From positions 434,001-498,000 of the forward strand of contig NZ_PJNH01000003.1 of assembly GCF_002844535.1 (NCBI RefSeq): a stretch of 64,000 nt of DNA, read 5' to 3'. Position numbers and translations under genes: made by a program. Origin of the DNA: Halalkalibacillus sediminis (lineage in GTDB: Bacteria; Bacillota; Bacilli; Bacillales; Alkalibacillaceae). Position 1 is the first letter of the stretch. Every line of letters begins with the position of its first letter. Of the stretch, positions 11,123-23,638 are shown piece by piece. Below the pieces are notes generated by a model. The model had not been told where the DNA came from and searched no databases. It worked only from the letters and a program-made list of their open reading frames with translations.

Positions 11123-11290
11123 TAATTGTGCACAGTGTGAATAAGTGATACACAAATATCCCCACCTTATCCACATGTGGACAACTAAGTGTTAAAACGG
11201 CTGAAACAAGTTATACACATATTCACAGGCCCTATTACTATTATTACTGAAATTCTTTAAATAAAAATATATAAATGCATTCATCAAAAT
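11123..11290. other. oriC: oriC downstream region with DnaA boxes and unwinding element (incC-like)
   Basis: The dnaA-dnaN gap contains TTATCCACA at 11167-11175, abutting its inverse TGTGGACAA at 11176-11184, and TTATACACA at 11211-11219. A short GC step (GGCCC, 11229-11232) and then CTATTACTATTATTACTGA (11232-11250) follow. On the complement this reads as repeated AAT/GAT triplets, the DnaA-trio arrangement of the basal unwinding system. AT-rich DNA (11251-11280) follows, as expected for the duplex-unwinding site. Confidence 0.85.
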
Positions 11291-11315
11291 TCGATTCAAT
11301 TTTTAGGAGGTACTT

Positions 11316-12461
11316 ATGAAAATTCTCATCCAACGTGATCAATTAATGAATAGTATCCAAAACGTAATGAAAGCTATTTCAGCAAAACCAACAATTCCAA
11401 TTCTTTCAGGAATGAAAATCGAAGCGACTTCTGAAGGTGTCCGTTTAACTGGTAGCAATTCAGATATAACGATTGAATCTTTCATTCAAAAAGAAGAAGA
11501 CGGAATGGTATACATCCAGGAGTTAGTACCAGGGAAAGTTGTACTTCAAGCAAAATTCTTACCAGATATCATACGTAAACTTCCAGAAAGTGAAGTAGAG
11601 ATTGAATCTGATGATCAATACAATGTCGTTATCCGTTCTGGCCATGCTGAATTCAAATTAAATGGACAAGACCCAGAAGAATATCCACAATTACCGATTT
11701 TAGAAACAGATAATAGTTTTGAACTTCAAACAGATCTGCTAAAAACACTTATTCGTCAAACGAATTTCGCGGTATCGACATCCGAAACCCGTCCGATACT
11801 GACAGGTGTTCATTTCAAATTGGAAGAAGACTATTTAGAGTTAGTAGCAACAGATAGTCATAGACTCGCAACTAGAAAGATTAAAACAGATGGCGACACG
11901 AATGGAATTTCTTTTTCTAATATCGTCATCCCAGGAAAAAGTCTTTCTGAATTAAATAAAATCATAGAAGATACCCAGGATCCGATTCATATAAGTGTTT
12001 CTGATAATCAAATCCTATTCAAGACGAAGAACATCCATTTTCTATCAAGATTGCTAGATGGAAATTATCCAGAGACATCTAGGTTAATTCCTGACCAAAG
12101 TAAAACTGAAGTCAAAGTAAACTCAAAAGAATTGATGCAATCAATCGATCGTGCAAGCCTATTAGCAAAAGATAACCGCAATAATATTGTAAAACTAGTT
12201 ACTAAAGCTCAAAACCAACTTGAAATCACAAGCAATTCACCAGAAGTGGGTACGGTGGAGGAAACATTGGTTACTGATTCAATCGAAGGTGAAGAACTGA
12301 AGATTTCATTCAACGCTAAATATATGATTGATGCACTTCGAGCTATCGACTCTGATCAGGTATCCATTCATTTCACAGGAGCGATGAGACCATTCATCAT
12401 CCGCCCTGAAGAAGAAACCGAACACATTCTTCAATTAGTAACGCCTGTAAGAACTTATTAA
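11316..12461 (+). CDS. dnaN: DNA polymerase III beta subunit (sliding clamp)
   Basis: 381 aa, with three repeated clamp domains. The C-terminus ends in the conserved LVTPVRTY. It forms the dimeric ring that tethers polymerases and also works with the initiation regulator YabA, encoded in this window at 55525. An AGGAGG ribosome site precedes the ATG. The stop codon is followed immediately by the structured GC-rich element at 12462 and by a terminator at 12696. Confidence 0.97.
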   Translation: MKILIQRDQLMNSIQNVMKAISAKPTIPILSGMKIEATSEGVRLTGSNSDITIESFIQKEEDGMVYIQELVPGKVVLQAKFLPDIIRKLPESEVEIESDDQYNVVIRSGHAEFKLNGQDPEEYPQLPILETDNSFELQTDLLKTLIRQTNFAVSTSETRPILTGVHFKLEEDYLELVATDSHRLATRKIKTDGDTNGISFSNIVIPGKSLSELNKIIEDTQDPIHISVSDNQILFKTKNIHFLSRLLDGNYPETSRLIPDQSKTEVKVNSKELMQSIDRASLLAKDNRNNIVKLVTKAQNQLEITSNSPEVGTVEETLVTDSIEGEELKISFNAKYMIDALRAIDSDQVSIHFTGAMRPFIIRPEEETEHILQLVTPVRTY

Positions 12462-12631
12462 GGACGGTTGAATACAGTTGATGATCTTGACGAATCGATA
12501 AACGGCGGACGCGTTCTGACGACCTGGACGATCTAGTGTCGGCGCTGGCCACAGGACGTGGCCGTTTGTAGCCGACTAGGAGCCGCCGCTCTCGACTCGT
12601 CGGCATCAACGTAATAATATTCAAATAGTCC
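12462..12631. ncRNA. Unidentified GC-rich multi-stem element after dnaN
   Basis: It begins at the base after the dnaN stop. Nested complementary arms: GGAC (12462-12465) with GTCC (12628-12631); TTGAATA (12468-12474) with TATTCAA (12618-12624); GTTGATG (12477-12483) with CATCAAC (12604-12610); GACGAATC (12489-12496) with GACTCGTC (12594-12601, one mismatch); CGGCGG (12503-12508) with CCGCCG (12583-12588). Inside, CTAG-TCGGC pairs with GCCGACTAG (12571-12579), and GGCCAC / GTGGCC (12547-12563) caps a 5-nt loop. By hand count the core (12477-12610) is about 60% GC, far above its surroundings. No convincing ORF. Could be a structured RNA made from the dnaN transcript or a palindromic mobile repeat; I do not recognise the family. 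Confidence 0.6.
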
Positions 12632-12695
12632 ACTAAGCTAATCACCCATTAAAGTCTTTATCAGATTAATCAACAAAAGAACACAACAATATTTC

Positions 12696-12728
12696 AAGCT
12701 GGATGATGCCTTTCATCCAGCTTATTTT
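12696..12728 (+). terminator. Intrinsic terminator of dnaN
   Basis: Stem AAGCTGGATG / CATCCAGCTT with a 7-nt loop, followed by ATTTTTAT. It lies after the structured element, so that element is part of the dnaN transcript. Confidence 0.85.
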
Positions 12729-12834
12729 TATGGGGCACAGATTATCTCTAATCAATAGATGACAACGCTTTTCTTAAGGGACAAACTTTAGTAGAATAGA
12801 GATAGTGAATGTAATCGGAGAAGTAGGTGAAAAA

Positions 12835-13059
12835 ATGGCTGAAAATATCGAAATAAAAACAGATCAAATAACACTTGGACAATTTTTAAAATTGGCTAAT
12901 GTTGTTGAATCTGGAGGAATGACAAAATTATTTCTGAGTGAATTCGCTGTATATATAAACGGTGAACAAGACCAGCGAAGAGGACGCAAATTAAAAGTGA
13001 ATGATGTGGTGGAAATCCAGGAATTTGGTACGTTCCGTGTGGCAAAAAATGATGAGTAA
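12835..13059 (+). CDS. rlbA: S4-domain RNA-binding protein RlbA (YaaA)
   Basis: 74 aa, one S4 fold. B. subtilis YaaA is implicated in late 50S ribosome assembly. The S4 signature (TLGQFLKLANVVESGG; INGEQDQRRGRKLKVND) spans most of the protein. I start at ATG 12835 after GGAGAAGTAGGTG; an in-frame GTG ten codons upstream lacks a ribosome site. Tight linkage to recF (17 bp) is conserved. Confidence 0.9.
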   Translation: MAENIEIKTDQITLGQFLKLANVVESGGMTKLFLSEFAVYINGEQDQRRGRKLKVNDVVEIQEFGTFRVAKNDE

Positions 13060-13076
13060 GCAACAAGGAGTAAATT

Positions 13077-14195
13077 ATGTACATTGAAGATCTGACATTA
13101 ACAGGGTATCGCAACTATGATCACCTCCAATTAACGTTTGATCGACGAATCAATGTCATCATCGGAGAAAATGCCCAAGGAAAAACAAATCTGATGGAAG
13201 CCATCCATGTGCTAGCTTTCACTAAATCTCACCGAACCCCGAGGGATAAAGAGTTAATACAGTGGGACCGAGAGTATGGTAAAATAAAGGGGAGCATATT
13301 CAAAAGAAATCGCTCCTTTCCACTAGAAGTCATTTTTTCAGCAAAAGGAAAAAAAGCCAAATTAAACCATATAGAGCAAAGGAAATTGAGTGATTACATA
13401 GGTTCTTTAAATGTAGTCATGTTTGCCCCAGAGGATTTGAATTTAGTAAAAGGAAGTCCACAATCCAGAAGAAAGTTCATTGATATGGAAATTGGACAGA
13501 TCCAACCCGTCTATATTTATCATCTGGGACACTATCAAAAGATTCTTAAGCAACGAAATGCTTTATTAAAAGATTTACAAAGAAATAAGCAAGCTGATCG
13601 GACGATGCTATCTGTCTATACAGATCAGCTGATTGAACATGCAAGCATTGTCTTACAAAGAAGGTTCAGTTTTTTAGAGAAACTGAGAGAGTGGGCAACA
13701 CCTATACATCGAGGTATTACACGTGACTCAGAAGAGTTGGCTATTTCGTATGATGCGACGATTGATGTATCAGAAACAGCTGATTCGGAAAAAATAAAGA
13801 AGATTTATGAAGAACAGTTTCAACAAATCGAAAATAAAGAAGTCGATCGTGGCACCACATTGATTGGTCCACATCGCGATGATCTACTTTTCTTTGTGAA
13901 TGATAGAAACGTACAAACCTATGGTTCACAGGGGCAGCAGCGTACGACTGCTTTATCATTGAAACTTGCAGAAATAGAGCTTATCGACCAAGAAGTCGGA
14001 GAATATCCAATCCTTCTATTAGATGATGTGTTAAGTGAATTAGATGATTCCAGGCAATCACATTTACTACACACCATTCAAAATAAAGTGCAAACATTTG
14101 TAACGACGACTAGCGTAGATGGAATTGATCATGAAACTTTAAATCAAGCATCAATCTTCAGAATTCATGATGGAAGGTTTATAGAGGAAAGGTGA
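13077..14195 (+). CDS. recF: DNA replication and repair protein RecF
   Basis: 372-aa SMC-like ATPase that loads RecA at gaps with RecO and RecR (recR is at 49433). Walker [14 protein letters not shown] lies near 30-42, the ABC signature [15 protein letters not shown] near 281-295, and Walker [13 protein letters not shown] near 305-316. Starts at ATG with a CAAGGAG ribosome site. Confidence 0.97.
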   Translation: MYIEDLTLTGYRNYDHLQLTFDRRINVIIGENAQGKTNLMEAIHVLAFTKSHRTPRDKELIQWDREYGKIKGSIFKRNRSFPLEVIFSAKGKKAKLNHIEQRKLSDYIGSLNVVMFAPEDLNLVKGSPQSRRKFIDMEIGQIQPVYIYHLGHYQKILKQRNALLKDLQRNKQADRTMLSVYTDQLIEHASIVLQRRFSFLEKLREWATPIHRGITRDSEELAISYDATIDVSETADSEKIKKIYEEQFQQIENKEVDRGTTLIGPHRDDLLFFVNDRNVQTYGSQGQQRTTALSLKLAEIELIDQEVGEYPILLLDDVLSELDDSRQSHLLHTIQNKVQTFVTTTSVDGIDHETLNQASIFRIHDGRFIEER

Positions 14196-14204
14196 GGATC
14201 TCTC

Positions 14205-14504
14205 TTGTTTATACATATCGGAGATGAACATGTCATTCGTTCCAATGATGTAATCTCAATCATTGACTATAGTTTATTCCATTCTTCTACAATCGTTGAA
14301 GAGATGATTTTCAATCAACGAAAGGATGGAAATGTATCAGAGGCGGCTTATGATGATGCTAAATCAATCGTGATTACGAAAGATCATATTTATTTCAGCT
14401 CATTATCTGTTTCGACTTTGAACAAACGTGCGCAAATATCTAATACACTTGATCAAATTGATATTAACCTGGATCAAGAAAAAGACTCGAATATAGAAGA
14501 ATAA
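14205..14504 (+). CDS. remB: Extracellular matrix regulator RemB (YaaB)
   Basis: 99-aa protein beginning MFIHIGDEHVIRSNDVISIID, characteristic of the DUF370-related RemB/YaaB group that sits between recF and gyrB. In B. subtilis it activates biofilm matrix genes. The start is TTG at 14205, preceded by GGTGAGGATC; no ATG alternative exists near the conserved N-terminus. It follows recF by 9 bp. Confidence 0.85.
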   Translation: MFIHIGDEHVIRSNDVISIIDYSLFHSSTIVEEMIFNQRKDGNVSEAAYDDAKSIVITKDHIYFSSLSVSTLNKRAQISNTLDQIDINLDQEKDSNIEE

Positions 14505-14512
14505 TTTTTTGA

Positions 14513-16480
<1,968 letters not shown>

Positions 16481-16528
16481 ATAACCTTTATTCATTCTAC
16501 TTATTTAGATACACATGTTTAGAGCTTT

Positions 16529-16562
16529 AGTGCCTCCCCTATTGAAAAGGGATTTAGGCACT
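16529..16562 (+). terminator. Hairpin between gyrB and gyrA
   Basis: AGTGCCT / AGGCACT with an inner CCCT / AGGG pairing, followed by a T-rich tract (TTGGCTTTCT) rather than a clean T-run. It could be a partial terminator or RNA-stability element in the gyrBA transcript. Confidence 0.5.
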
Positions 16563-16590
16563 TTGGCTTTCTATTAGGAGGTAATGACTG

Positions 16591-19104
16591 TTGGATCAAC
16601 AACGTCCACAAGTTCAAGAAATAAATATTAGTCAAGAAATGCGTACATCTTTTCTAGATTACGCAATGAGTGTCATTGTTTCGAGGGCACTTCCAGATGT
16701 ACGTGACGGTCTGAAACCAGTACATAGAAGAATTTTATATGCAATGCACGACTTAGGGATGCACTCTGATAAAGCATATAAAAAATCAGCACGTATTGTT
16801 GGTGAAGTTATTGGTAAGTACCACCCTCATGGTGACTCGGCTGTTTACGATGCGATGGTTCGTATGGCCCAAGATTTCAACTTCCGTTACATGCTTGTTG
16901 ATGGTCACGGGAACTTCGGTTCAGTGGATGGTGACGCGGCTGCTGCCATGCGTTATACAGAAGCGAGAATGTCTAAGATCTCAATGGAGATTTTAAAAGA
17001 CATCAATAAAAATACAATCGATTTTGCAGAGAACTATGATGGAGCGGAGAAAGAGCCTGTCGTTCTACCTGCAAGGTTCCCTAACCTATTAGTTAACGGT
17101 GCTTCAGGTATTGCGGTTGGTATGGCTACTAATATTCCTCCGCACCAGTTAGGTGAAGTGATCGATGCGGTTTTAGCTGTTAGTAAAAATCCTGAAATTT
17201 CGATAGAAGAATTGATGGAAAACTATATCTATGGTCCTGACTTCCCAACTGGTGGTGAGATTTTAGGTAGAAGCGGTATCCGCCAAGCTTTCGAGACTGG
17301 TAAAGGTTCTATTACAATCCGTTCTAAAGCGGATATTGAAGAACAAGCAAATGGAAAAGCGAGAATCATCGTTCACGAGATTCCTTTCCAAGTAAACAAA
17401 GCTCGTTTAATCGAAAAAATAGCAGAATTAGTTCGAGATAAAAAAATCGATGGCATCACTGATCTAAGAGATGAATCAGACAGAGATGGACTTAGAGTTG
17501 TAATTGAGTTACGTAGAGATGCAAACCCTAATGTTGTCCTCAATAACCTATTTAAACAGACAGCATTACAAACATCTTTTGGTATCAATATGCTATCCCT
17601 AGTTAAAGGGCAACCAAAAGTATTAAACTTAAAACAAACACTTGAGTATTATTTAGAGCACCAAAGAGAAGTTATTGTGCGTCGTACTCAATTCGAATTG
17701 GATAAAGCTGAAGCTCGTGCACATATTTTAGAAGGTTTACGTGTTGCTTTAGATCATTTAGATGAAGTCATTAAATTGATTAGAGCTTCGAAAACGACTG
17801 ATATTGCTCGCGATGGCTTAATGGAGCGTTTTGGACTATCGGAGAAGCAATCTCAAGCTATTTTAGATATGCGTTTACAACGCTTAACAGGCTTGGAACG
17901 TGAAAAGATTGAAAACGAGTACAAGGAAGTCATGGAATTAATCGGTGAATTGAAAGCTATTCTAGCGGATGACGAAAAAGTTCTGGAAATCATTCGTGAA
18001 GAGTTATTAGATGTAAAAGAAAGATTCAATGATACTCGAAGAACTGAAATTTTAGTCGGTGGTACTGACTTTATTGAAGATGAAGACCTAATCCCTGAAG
18101 AGACAGTGGTCGTAAGCTTGACCCATAAAGGGTATATCAAACGTCTTCCAGCAACGACTTATCGAGCTCAACGTAGAGGTGGTCGTGGAATTCAAGGTAT
18201 GGGTACGAACGATGAGGATTTCGTAGAGCATCTTTTATCGACTTCAACTCATGATACGATCCTTTTCTTTACGAATAAAGGAAAAGTGTATCGTACCAAA
18301 GGATATGAAATACCTGAATTCAGCAGAACGGCAAAAGGTTTACCACTTGTGAACGTACTTCAAGTTGAGCAAGACGAATGGGTAAACGATATGATTGCCA
18401 TCAATGAATTCGTTGATGATTGGTATTTATTCTTCACTACTAGAAAAGGTCGATCGAAACGAACTTCACTTCAACAATTTGCGAATATTCGTAAAGGTGG
18501 CTTACGTTCGATTAACTTAAATGAAGATGATGAATTGATTTCAGTTAAATTAACAGATGGCGAGAAGAACATCATGATCGGTACGAAAAATGGGTTACTG
18601 ATCCGTTTTGATGAACAGGATGTCCGTCAGATGGGTAGAACCGCAGCTGGTGTTAAAGGAATCACTCTGAAAGATGACGATGAAGTGGTGTCTATGGAGA
18701 TATTGAATCCAGGTGTGGAAGTGCTGACGGTGACCTCTAAAGGATATGGTAAACGTACTCCTGAACAGGAATATCGTGTTCAGAACCGTGGGGGTAAAGG
18801 TATTCTTACTTGTAAGTTGAACGAAAGAAATGGCGAGGTTGTAGCAGTGAAACCAGTAACCGGTGAGGAAGACCTTATGATTATGACCGGTCAAGGTGTG
18901 CTTATCCGAATGGCTTCAGATACCATTTCTCAAACAGGACGTAATACACAAGGTGTACGCTTGATTCGACTTGGCGAAGAGGAAGTAGTAGCAACCGTAG
19001 CTCGTGTAGAGAAAGAAATTGAAGAGGAAAACGACGAAGAAGACGAGACAGACGTAGTAGCAGCTGACAGTGAAGATGAAGTAACAACTGACGATCAAGA
19101 ATAA
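16591..19104 (+). CDS. gyrA: DNA gyrase subunit A
   Basis: 837 aa. It is the cleavage-rejoining subunit. The catalytic Tyr is residue 122 in [10 protein letters not shown]. The quinolone-determining segment [10 protein letters not shown] has the wild-type-like Ser83. Six beta-propeller repeats with the GyrA box ([10 protein letters not shown]) form the C-terminal DNA-wrapping domain. The tail beyond about 805 is strikingly acidic. The start is TTG at 16591, nine bases after AGGAGG, and gives the expected N-terminus. In B. subtilis an rRNA operon follows; here none does. Confidence 0.98.
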   Translation: MDQQRPQVQEINISQEMRTSFLDYAMSVIVSRALPDVRDGLKPVHRRILYAMHDLGMHSDKAYKKSARIVGEVIGKYHPHGDSAVYDAMVRMAQDFNFRYMLVDGHGNFGSVDGDAAAAMRYTEARMSKISMEILKDINKNTIDFAENYDGAEKEPVVLPARFPNLLVNGASGIAVGMATNIPPHQLGEVIDAVLAVSKNPEISIEELMENYIYGPDFPTGGEILGRSGIRQAFETGKGSITIRSKADIEEQANGKARIIVHEIPFQVNKARLIEKIAELVRDKKIDGITDLRDESDRDGLRVVIELRRDANPNVVLNNLFKQTALQTSFGINMLSLVKGQPKVLNLKQTLEYYLEHQREVIVRRTQFELDKAEARAHILEGLRVALDHLDEVIKLIRASKTTDIARDGLMERFGLSEKQSQAILDMRLQRLTGLEREKIENEYKEVMELIGELKAILADDEKVLEIIREELLDVKERFNDTRRTEILVGGTDFIEDEDLIPEETVVVSLTHKGYIKRLPATTYRAQRRGGRGIQGMGTNDEDFVEHLLSTSTHDTILFFTNKGKVYRTKGYEIPEFSRTAKGLPLVNVLQVEQDEWVNDMIAINEFVDDWYLFFTTRKGRSKRTSLQQFANIRKGGLRSINLNEDDELISVKLTDGEKNIMIGTKNGLLIRFDEQDVRQMGRTAAGVKGITLKDDDEVVSMEILNPGVEVLTVTSKGYGKRTPEQEYRVQNRGGKGILTCKLNERNGEVVAVKPVTGEEDLMIMTGQGVLIRMASDTISQTGRNTQGVRLIRLGEEEVVATVARVEKEIEEENDEEDETDVVAADSEDEVTTDDQE

Positions 19105-19152
19105 ACACTCCTTTCGTTCATTTTTCTTACCAACACAAAGAGGGGAATCGAG

Positions 19153-20262
19153 ATGAGAGTACATCCTAAGCAATTAATTCCTGGTTGTTTAATACTGAAA
19201 GATGTGATGGGAAAGACCGTTCATCCGATCATACCGAGAAATTCTGTGGTAGAACCGATCCATATTTCCGTATTGCATAAGTTTCAAGTTCCTTATGTGG
19301 AAGTAGCGACAAAGTTAGTCAATGGGGATCCATTCAAAGTAGATACTTCGGTAGAAGCGATAGAAAAAGAAGACCAAGAAAAACAACAGGAAGAAAGTGA
19401 AACAGTTAGTTGGTCGTTTTTTGATTACTACGTCGATCGAGTGAAGAAAACGAAAGAATTGTTCGAGGGATGGAATAAGCAATCCACGCTGAATATATCT
19501 TATATCCGTGAATTGCTTTTTCCCCTCATTCAAATAGGTGAAAATCTTCCGAAAGTGTTGTTAGAGCTGCACCATTACACGAATAAACAAGATTATTTTT
19601 TCCATCATATCGTAGCAACACCTGTTATTGCAGCATTTCTAGCTAAGAAGATGAAATATGATAAAAATGAACGTTTCCAAATTGCGCTGGCGGCTTATCT
19701 AAGTGATTTGGGTATGTTGATGGAAGAGAAACATCTTTATTTCAAGGATGGTGTACTTACCGAGGAAGAGTATGAGCGAGTTCAGAAGCATCCTATTTTA
19801 TCTTATCGATTAATTGATGATCTACCTTATGTAAGCAAAAATGTGAAGCTTGGCGTCCTTCAGCACCACGAACGATTGGATGGTTCGGGGTATCCTTTAG
19901 GGGTCATGAATGAAAAGATTCACCCGTTTGCGAAAATCATCGCGGTAAGTGATATTTTTCATGCCATGACTTCTGAAAGATTTTACCGGAAAAAGCAATC
20001 GCCATTTAAAGTGATTGAGGAATTACTTAATCGACAATTTGGGAAGCTAGATATGAAAATCGTTGATACGTTAGTGGATTCCATCGTTTTCTTTTCAAGC
20101 GGGACAAAGGTTAGGATCTCAAATAATGAAACAGGAACGATCGTTTTCATTGACCAAAAGAATCCTACCAGACCTTTGATCAGGTTGGACTCTACCCAAG
20201 AGATTTTTAATCTGAACGAACATAGTGATCTTTATATAGACGAAGTTTTGATGAAAGACTGA
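19153..20262 (+). CDS. HD-GYP-related protein with degenerate catalytic motif
   Basis: 369 aa. The C-terminal two-thirds match HD-GYP phosphodiesterases: QKHP near 213, HHERLDGSGYP near 238-248, and SDIFHAMTSERFYRK near 268. The motif that should read HD.GK instead reads YLSDLGML (near 191), so the metal-binding His and the Lys are lost, as far as can be seen. HD-GYP enzymes cleave cyclic-di-GMP; this one may be inactive or act as a sensor or binding protein. The N-terminal 100 residues contain an E/Q-rich stretch. Single gene with its own terminator, between gyrA and dacA. Confidence 0.8.
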   Translation: MRVHPKQLIPGCLILKDVMGKTVHPIIPRNSVVEPIHISVLHKFQVPYVEVATKLVNGDPFKVDTSVEAIEKEDQEKQQEESETVSWSFFDYYVDRVKKTKELFEGWNKQSTLNISYIRELLFPLIQIGENLPKVLLELHHYTNKQDYFFHHIVATPVIAAFLAKKMKYDKNERFQIALAAYLSDLGMLMEEKHLYFKDGVLTEEEYERVQKHPILSYRLIDDLPYVSKNVKLGVLQHHERLDGSGYPLGVMNEKIHPFAKIIAVSDIFHAMTSERFYRKKQSPFKVIEELLNRQFGKLDMKIVDTLVDSIVFFSSGTKVRISNNETGTIVFIDQKNPTRPLIRLDSTQEIFNLNEHSDLYIDEVLMKD

Positions 20263-20268
20263 TTGTTA

Positions 20269-20304
20269 GGCCATTGGTTCCATTTCCGGACAATGGCCAT
20301 TTTT
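20269..20304 (+). terminator. Intrinsic terminator after the HD-GYP gene
   Basis: GGCCATTG / CAATGGCC stem, 14-nt loop, then ATTTTT. Confidence 0.85.
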
Positions 20305-20488
20305 ACGGCTTCAGACTATACAACCGAATCAATGAAAGAGTTGTGATAATATCACTTTAGTTAGTTGAGACCGGTAGACTATAGTTCATTTTTCCTTATT
20401 CACTTTTATGACGAAATTTCCAATGTTACCATATTCAAAATGATGTATAATAGGAAAAGAGAAAATGCTAGATGGGAGAAATTTATAC

Positions 20489-21817
20489 ATGAAAAAAACT
20501 CTAAAACTGATGGTTATGACGATTTTTGTCGCAACTTTTTACATAAGTTCATTATTCACTTCAGTTTCTCAGGTCGCTGCACAGCCACAAGACATTGAAG
20601 CTGAATCAGCTATATTAGTGGATGCTGAAAGTGGAAAGATTTTATATGCGAAAAATGCGGACATTGCTCTACCACCAGCAAGTATGACAAAAATGATGAC
20701 AGAGTACTTAGTTCACGAAGCGATCGATAACGGTGATATTACTTGGGAAACTAAAATTGAAATTAGCGAATATGCTTATAGTATTTCAGCGAACAATTCT
20801 TTTTCAGGTGTAGGTCTGCGTTTGGACTATGAATATACGGTCAAAGAGCTATATGATGCAATGGCGATTTATTCTGATAATGCTACAACAATTGCATTAG
20901 CAGAGCTTATAGCAGGTTCGGAAGGCGAATTTGTTAAAATGATGAATAATAAAGCTGCTGAAATGGGGCTTCCAGATGCTCAGTTCGTGAACTCTTCAGG
21001 ATTACCTAATTCAAGTTTAGGTGATAATTATCCAGAGGGGACAGAACAAGATGCAGATAACTTAATGTCAGCAAGGACTGTGGCTACTCTAGCTTACCAC
21101 TTGATTAGTGATTATCCTGAGATGTTGGAAGTCTCAAGCATCCCTAGACAAGAGTTTGAAGGGCATGAGATGATCAACTACAATTGGATGCTTCCAGGTC
21201 TAGGGGGAAATCTAGAACAGTTCTCTTATGAAGGAATGGATGGAATCAAAACAGGTTATACCGACCTTGCTGGATACAGCTTTGCGGGTACGGCTGAGCG
21301 TAATGGTCAGCGTCTCATTTCAGTCGTTATGAGAACGGAAAGTGAATCCGCACGTTTTAATGAGACTAGAAAATTGATGGATTATGGATTCAGCAATTTT
21401 GAATCTAAAGAGTTATATGAAGAAGGTTATCAAATTGAAGAGGAATCCAACATTCCTGTAGCAAAAGGAAAAGAAAATGCAGTAGAGATCGCTTCTAATC
21501 AATCCATTACGATGATGATCGAATCAGGTACAGAAGAAGATTATTCAGTAGAATATCAACTGGATGAAGAACTTTTAAATGAGGATGGGGAGTTGACAGC
21601 TCCGATTGAAGAGGGTCAAGAAGTTGGAAAAATGGTCCTTAATTACTCAGGAGAGAATGAATATGGTTATATTGCAGATGACATGGATGTATCTTCTGAA
21701 GTACCTATAGTTACCACTTCTGCTGTAGAAAAATCTAACTGGTTCGTATTGATTTTTGAACAAATCGGTGAATTTTTCTCTAATTTATTTGCTAGTATTA
21801 AAGGGTTATTCACTTAA
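20489..21817 (+). CDS. dacA: D-alanyl-D-alanine carboxypeptidase DacA (PBP5)
   Basis: 442 aa. A low-molecular-weight penicillin-binding protein that trims the terminal D-Ala from peptidoglycan pentapeptides. It has a signal peptide (about 1-32, cleaved near VAAQP), the active-site motif SMTK near 67, SDN near 128, and KTG in GIKTGYTD. An amphipathic C-terminal anchor ([18 protein letters not shown]) holds it to the membrane. I start at ATG 20489 after GGGAG rather than at an ATG eight codons upstream. A TATAAT box at 20446-20451 is a plausible -10. Confidence 0.95.
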   Translation: MKKTLKLMVMTIFVATFYISSLFTSVSQVAAQPQDIEAESAILVDAESGKILYAKNADIALPPASMTKMMTEYLVHEAIDNGDITWETKIEISEYAYSISANNSFSGVGLRLDYEYTVKELYDAMAIYSDNATTIALAELIAGSEGEFVKMMNNKAAEMGLPDAQFVNSSGLPNSSLGDNYPEGTEQDADNLMSARTVATLAYHLISDYPEMLEVSSIPRQEFEGHEMINYNWMLPGLGGNLEQFSYEGMDGIKTGYTDLAGYSFAGTAERNGQRLISVVMRTESESARFNETRKLMDYGFSNFESKELYEEGYQIEEESNIPVAKGKENAVEIASNQSITMMIESGTEEDYSVEYQLDEELLNEDGELTAPIEEGQEVGKMVLNYSGENEYGYIADDMDVSSEVPIVTTSAVEKSNWFVLIFEQIGEFFSNLFASIKGLFT

Positions 21818-21845
21818 TATAGAAAAAAATGATGGGGGTTATTTG

Positions 21846-22730
21846 ATGAGTACAGTAGGTACAGATCGAGTAAAAAGAGGTATGGCAGAAATGCAAAAAG
21901 GCGGCGTCATTATGGACGTTGTCAATGCAGAACAAGCTAAAATTGCAGAAGAGGCAGGCGCGGTTGCTGTTATGGCGTTAGAACGTGTCCCTGCAGATAT
22001 TCGCGCGGCGGGCGGAGTAGCACGTATGGCTGATCCAACAATCACTGAAGAAATCTTAAACGCTGTTTCCATTCCGGTTATGGCAAAAGCTAGAATCGGA
22101 CATATTGTTGAAGCTAGAGTATTAGAAGCAATGGGTGTTGATTACATCGATGAGAGTGAAGTATTGACTCCAGCTGATGATGTTTTTCATATCTTGAAAA
22201 ACGATTACACTGTGCCATTTGTCTGTGGTTGCCGTAACCTAGGAGAAGCGGTTCGTCGTATTGGTGAAGGTGCTTCTATGTTGCGTACGAAAGGTGAGCC
22301 TGGTACTGGAAACATAGTTGAGGCTGTTAGACATATGCGCGAAGTACAGAAGCAGATTAAAGAAGTAACTCACATGGCTGATGATGAGTTGATGGTATAT
22401 GCGAAAGAAAACGGTGCATCCTATGAAACACTGTTGGAAATCCGAAAAAATGGACGTCTTCCAGTTGTAAACTTCGCTGCTGGTGGAATTGCGACTCCAT
22501 CGGATGCAGCACTTATGATGCAACTTGGTGCTGATGGTGTATTTGTTGGTTCTGGGATCTTCAAATCAAATGAGCCTAAGAAATTCGCTCGTGCTATTGT
22601 AGAAGCAACAACTCATTATGATGATTATGAATTAATCGGTAAGTTATCTAGAGGACTTGGAACTGCGATGAAGGGTATGGAAATGTCCACTTTGACTGAA
22701 CACGATCGTATGGCAGATCGTAGCGAGTAA
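21846..22730 (+). CDS. pdxS: Pyridoxal 5'-phosphate synthase subunit PdxS
   Basis: 294 aa. It condenses ribose 5-phosphate, glyceraldehyde 3-phosphate and PdxT-derived ammonia into PLP. The TIM-barrel enzyme begins [19 protein letters not shown], the catalytic Lys lies in MAKARIGH near 81, and the phosphate-binding loops and [12 protein letters not shown] are intact. Start ATG 21846 follows ATGGGGG. Only 28 bp from dacA, and probably partly co-transcribed. Confidence 0.97.
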   Translation: MSTVGTDRVKRGMAEMQKGGVIMDVVNAEQAKIAEEAGAVAVMALERVPADIRAAGGVARMADPTITEEILNAVSIPVMAKARIGHIVEARVLEAMGVDYIDESEVLTPADDVFHILKNDYTVPFVCGCRNLGEAVRRIGEGASMLRTKGEPGTGNIVEAVRHMREVQKQIKEVTHMADDELMVYAKENGASYETLLEIRKNGRLPVVNFAAGGIATPSDAALMMQLGADGVFVGSGIFKSNEPKKFARAIVEATTHYDDYELIGKLSRGLGTAMKGMEMSTLTEHDRMADRSE

Positions 22731-22746
22731 AGGGGCTTATGAACAT

Positions 22747-23334
22747 ATGACAACGATAGGTATTTTAGGATTACAAGGTGCTTTTCGTGAGCATGCAAAG
22801 TCCGTTGAAGCTTGCGGAAAGAACGCTCTAATCATCAAAAGAAAAGAACAATTAGATGAAGTGGATGGATTGATTATTCCAGGCGGTGAAAGTACGACGA
22901 TGCGCCGCTTGATTGATCGATATGATTTCTTTGAAGCACTTAAGAAATTTGGTCAGTCTGGTAAACCGATTTTTGGTACTTGTGCTGGTTTAATCTTATT
23001 AGCAACCGATATCAATGGTTCAGACAGAAATCACTTAGGTCTGATGGATATGGTGGTCGAAAGAAATGCTTTCGGCAGACAGCGTGAAAGTTTTGAAACA
23101 CCACTTGAAATCAAGGGTGTAGCTGATGATTTTGAAGCTGTATTCATCCGTGCTCCATATATTTTAGAGGTAAAAAACGACACAGAAGTATTAGCTACCT
23201 ACGGGGATAAAATTGTTGCAGCAAGACAAGGTCATTACTTAACAGCAGCTTTTCACCCTGAATTGACAGATGATCTGCGTATGGTTCAATACTTTGTACA
23301 AATGGTGGAAGAAAAGAGACTTGCATCCGCTTAG
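22747..23334 (+). CDS. pdxT: Pyridoxal 5'-phosphate synthase glutaminase subunit PdxT
   Basis: 195 aa. It supplies ammonia from glutamine to PdxS in a 12+12 complex. The triad is visible: Cys in GTCAGLIL near 79, and His and Glu in FHPEL near 170. The oxyanion-loop motif PGGEST is near 46-51. It lies 16 bp after pdxS. Confidence 0.97.
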   Translation: MTTIGILGLQGAFREHAKSVEACGKNALIIKRKEQLDEVDGLIIPGGESTTMRRLIDRYDFFEALKKFGQSGKPIFGTCAGLILLATDINGSDRNHLGLMDMVVERNAFGRQRESFETPLEIKGVADDFEAVFIRAPYILEVKNDTEVLATYGDKIVAARQGHYLTAAFHPELTDDLRMVQYFVQMVEEKRLASA

Positions 23335-23394
23335 AAAATAAGCTATATTAAATAATACAAAATCAACGATAGTAAAATGCGACGATAGGAAATA

Positions 23395-23611
23395 GTAAAA
23401 GTCATGTTTTTTTCAGAGAGCTAGTGGTTGCTGTGAACTAGTAAAAACAAACTTTGAATCCATCCTGGAGCAGATTAGCCGAAATAAGAGTAAGCTGATC
23501 CGGTTCATGCCGTTATCATGTCCGAGTTGGAAGTGCTTTGTCACTTCAACAAGGGTGGTAACGCGGGTTATTAATATCTCGTCCCTTTTTTCATTAAAAG
23601 GGGCGTTTTTT
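23395..23611 (+). promoter_or_regulatory. T-box riboswitch leader of serS
   Basis: Stem I landmarks are present: AGAGAG near 23416, GGTTGCTGTGAA near 23427, and a candidate specifier UCC in GAATCCATCC near 23460. The T-box core AAGGGTGGTAACGCGGG is at 23551-23567. The competing terminator CGTCCCTTTT / AAAAGGGGCG (23580-23605) is followed by six Ts. Uncharged tRNA-Ser would stabilise the antiterminator and allow serS expression. The bulge reads UGGU, which can pair with a G or A discriminator. Confidence 0.9.
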
Positions 23612-23638
23612 AATGGAATCAAACGATAACGTCGTTAA

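Noticed and set aside
12397-12645. 82-aa reading frame on the minus strand through the GC-rich element
   Set aside because: Arg/Ser-rich product without family features, no ribosome site, overlaps dnaN; explained by the GC-rich palindrome.
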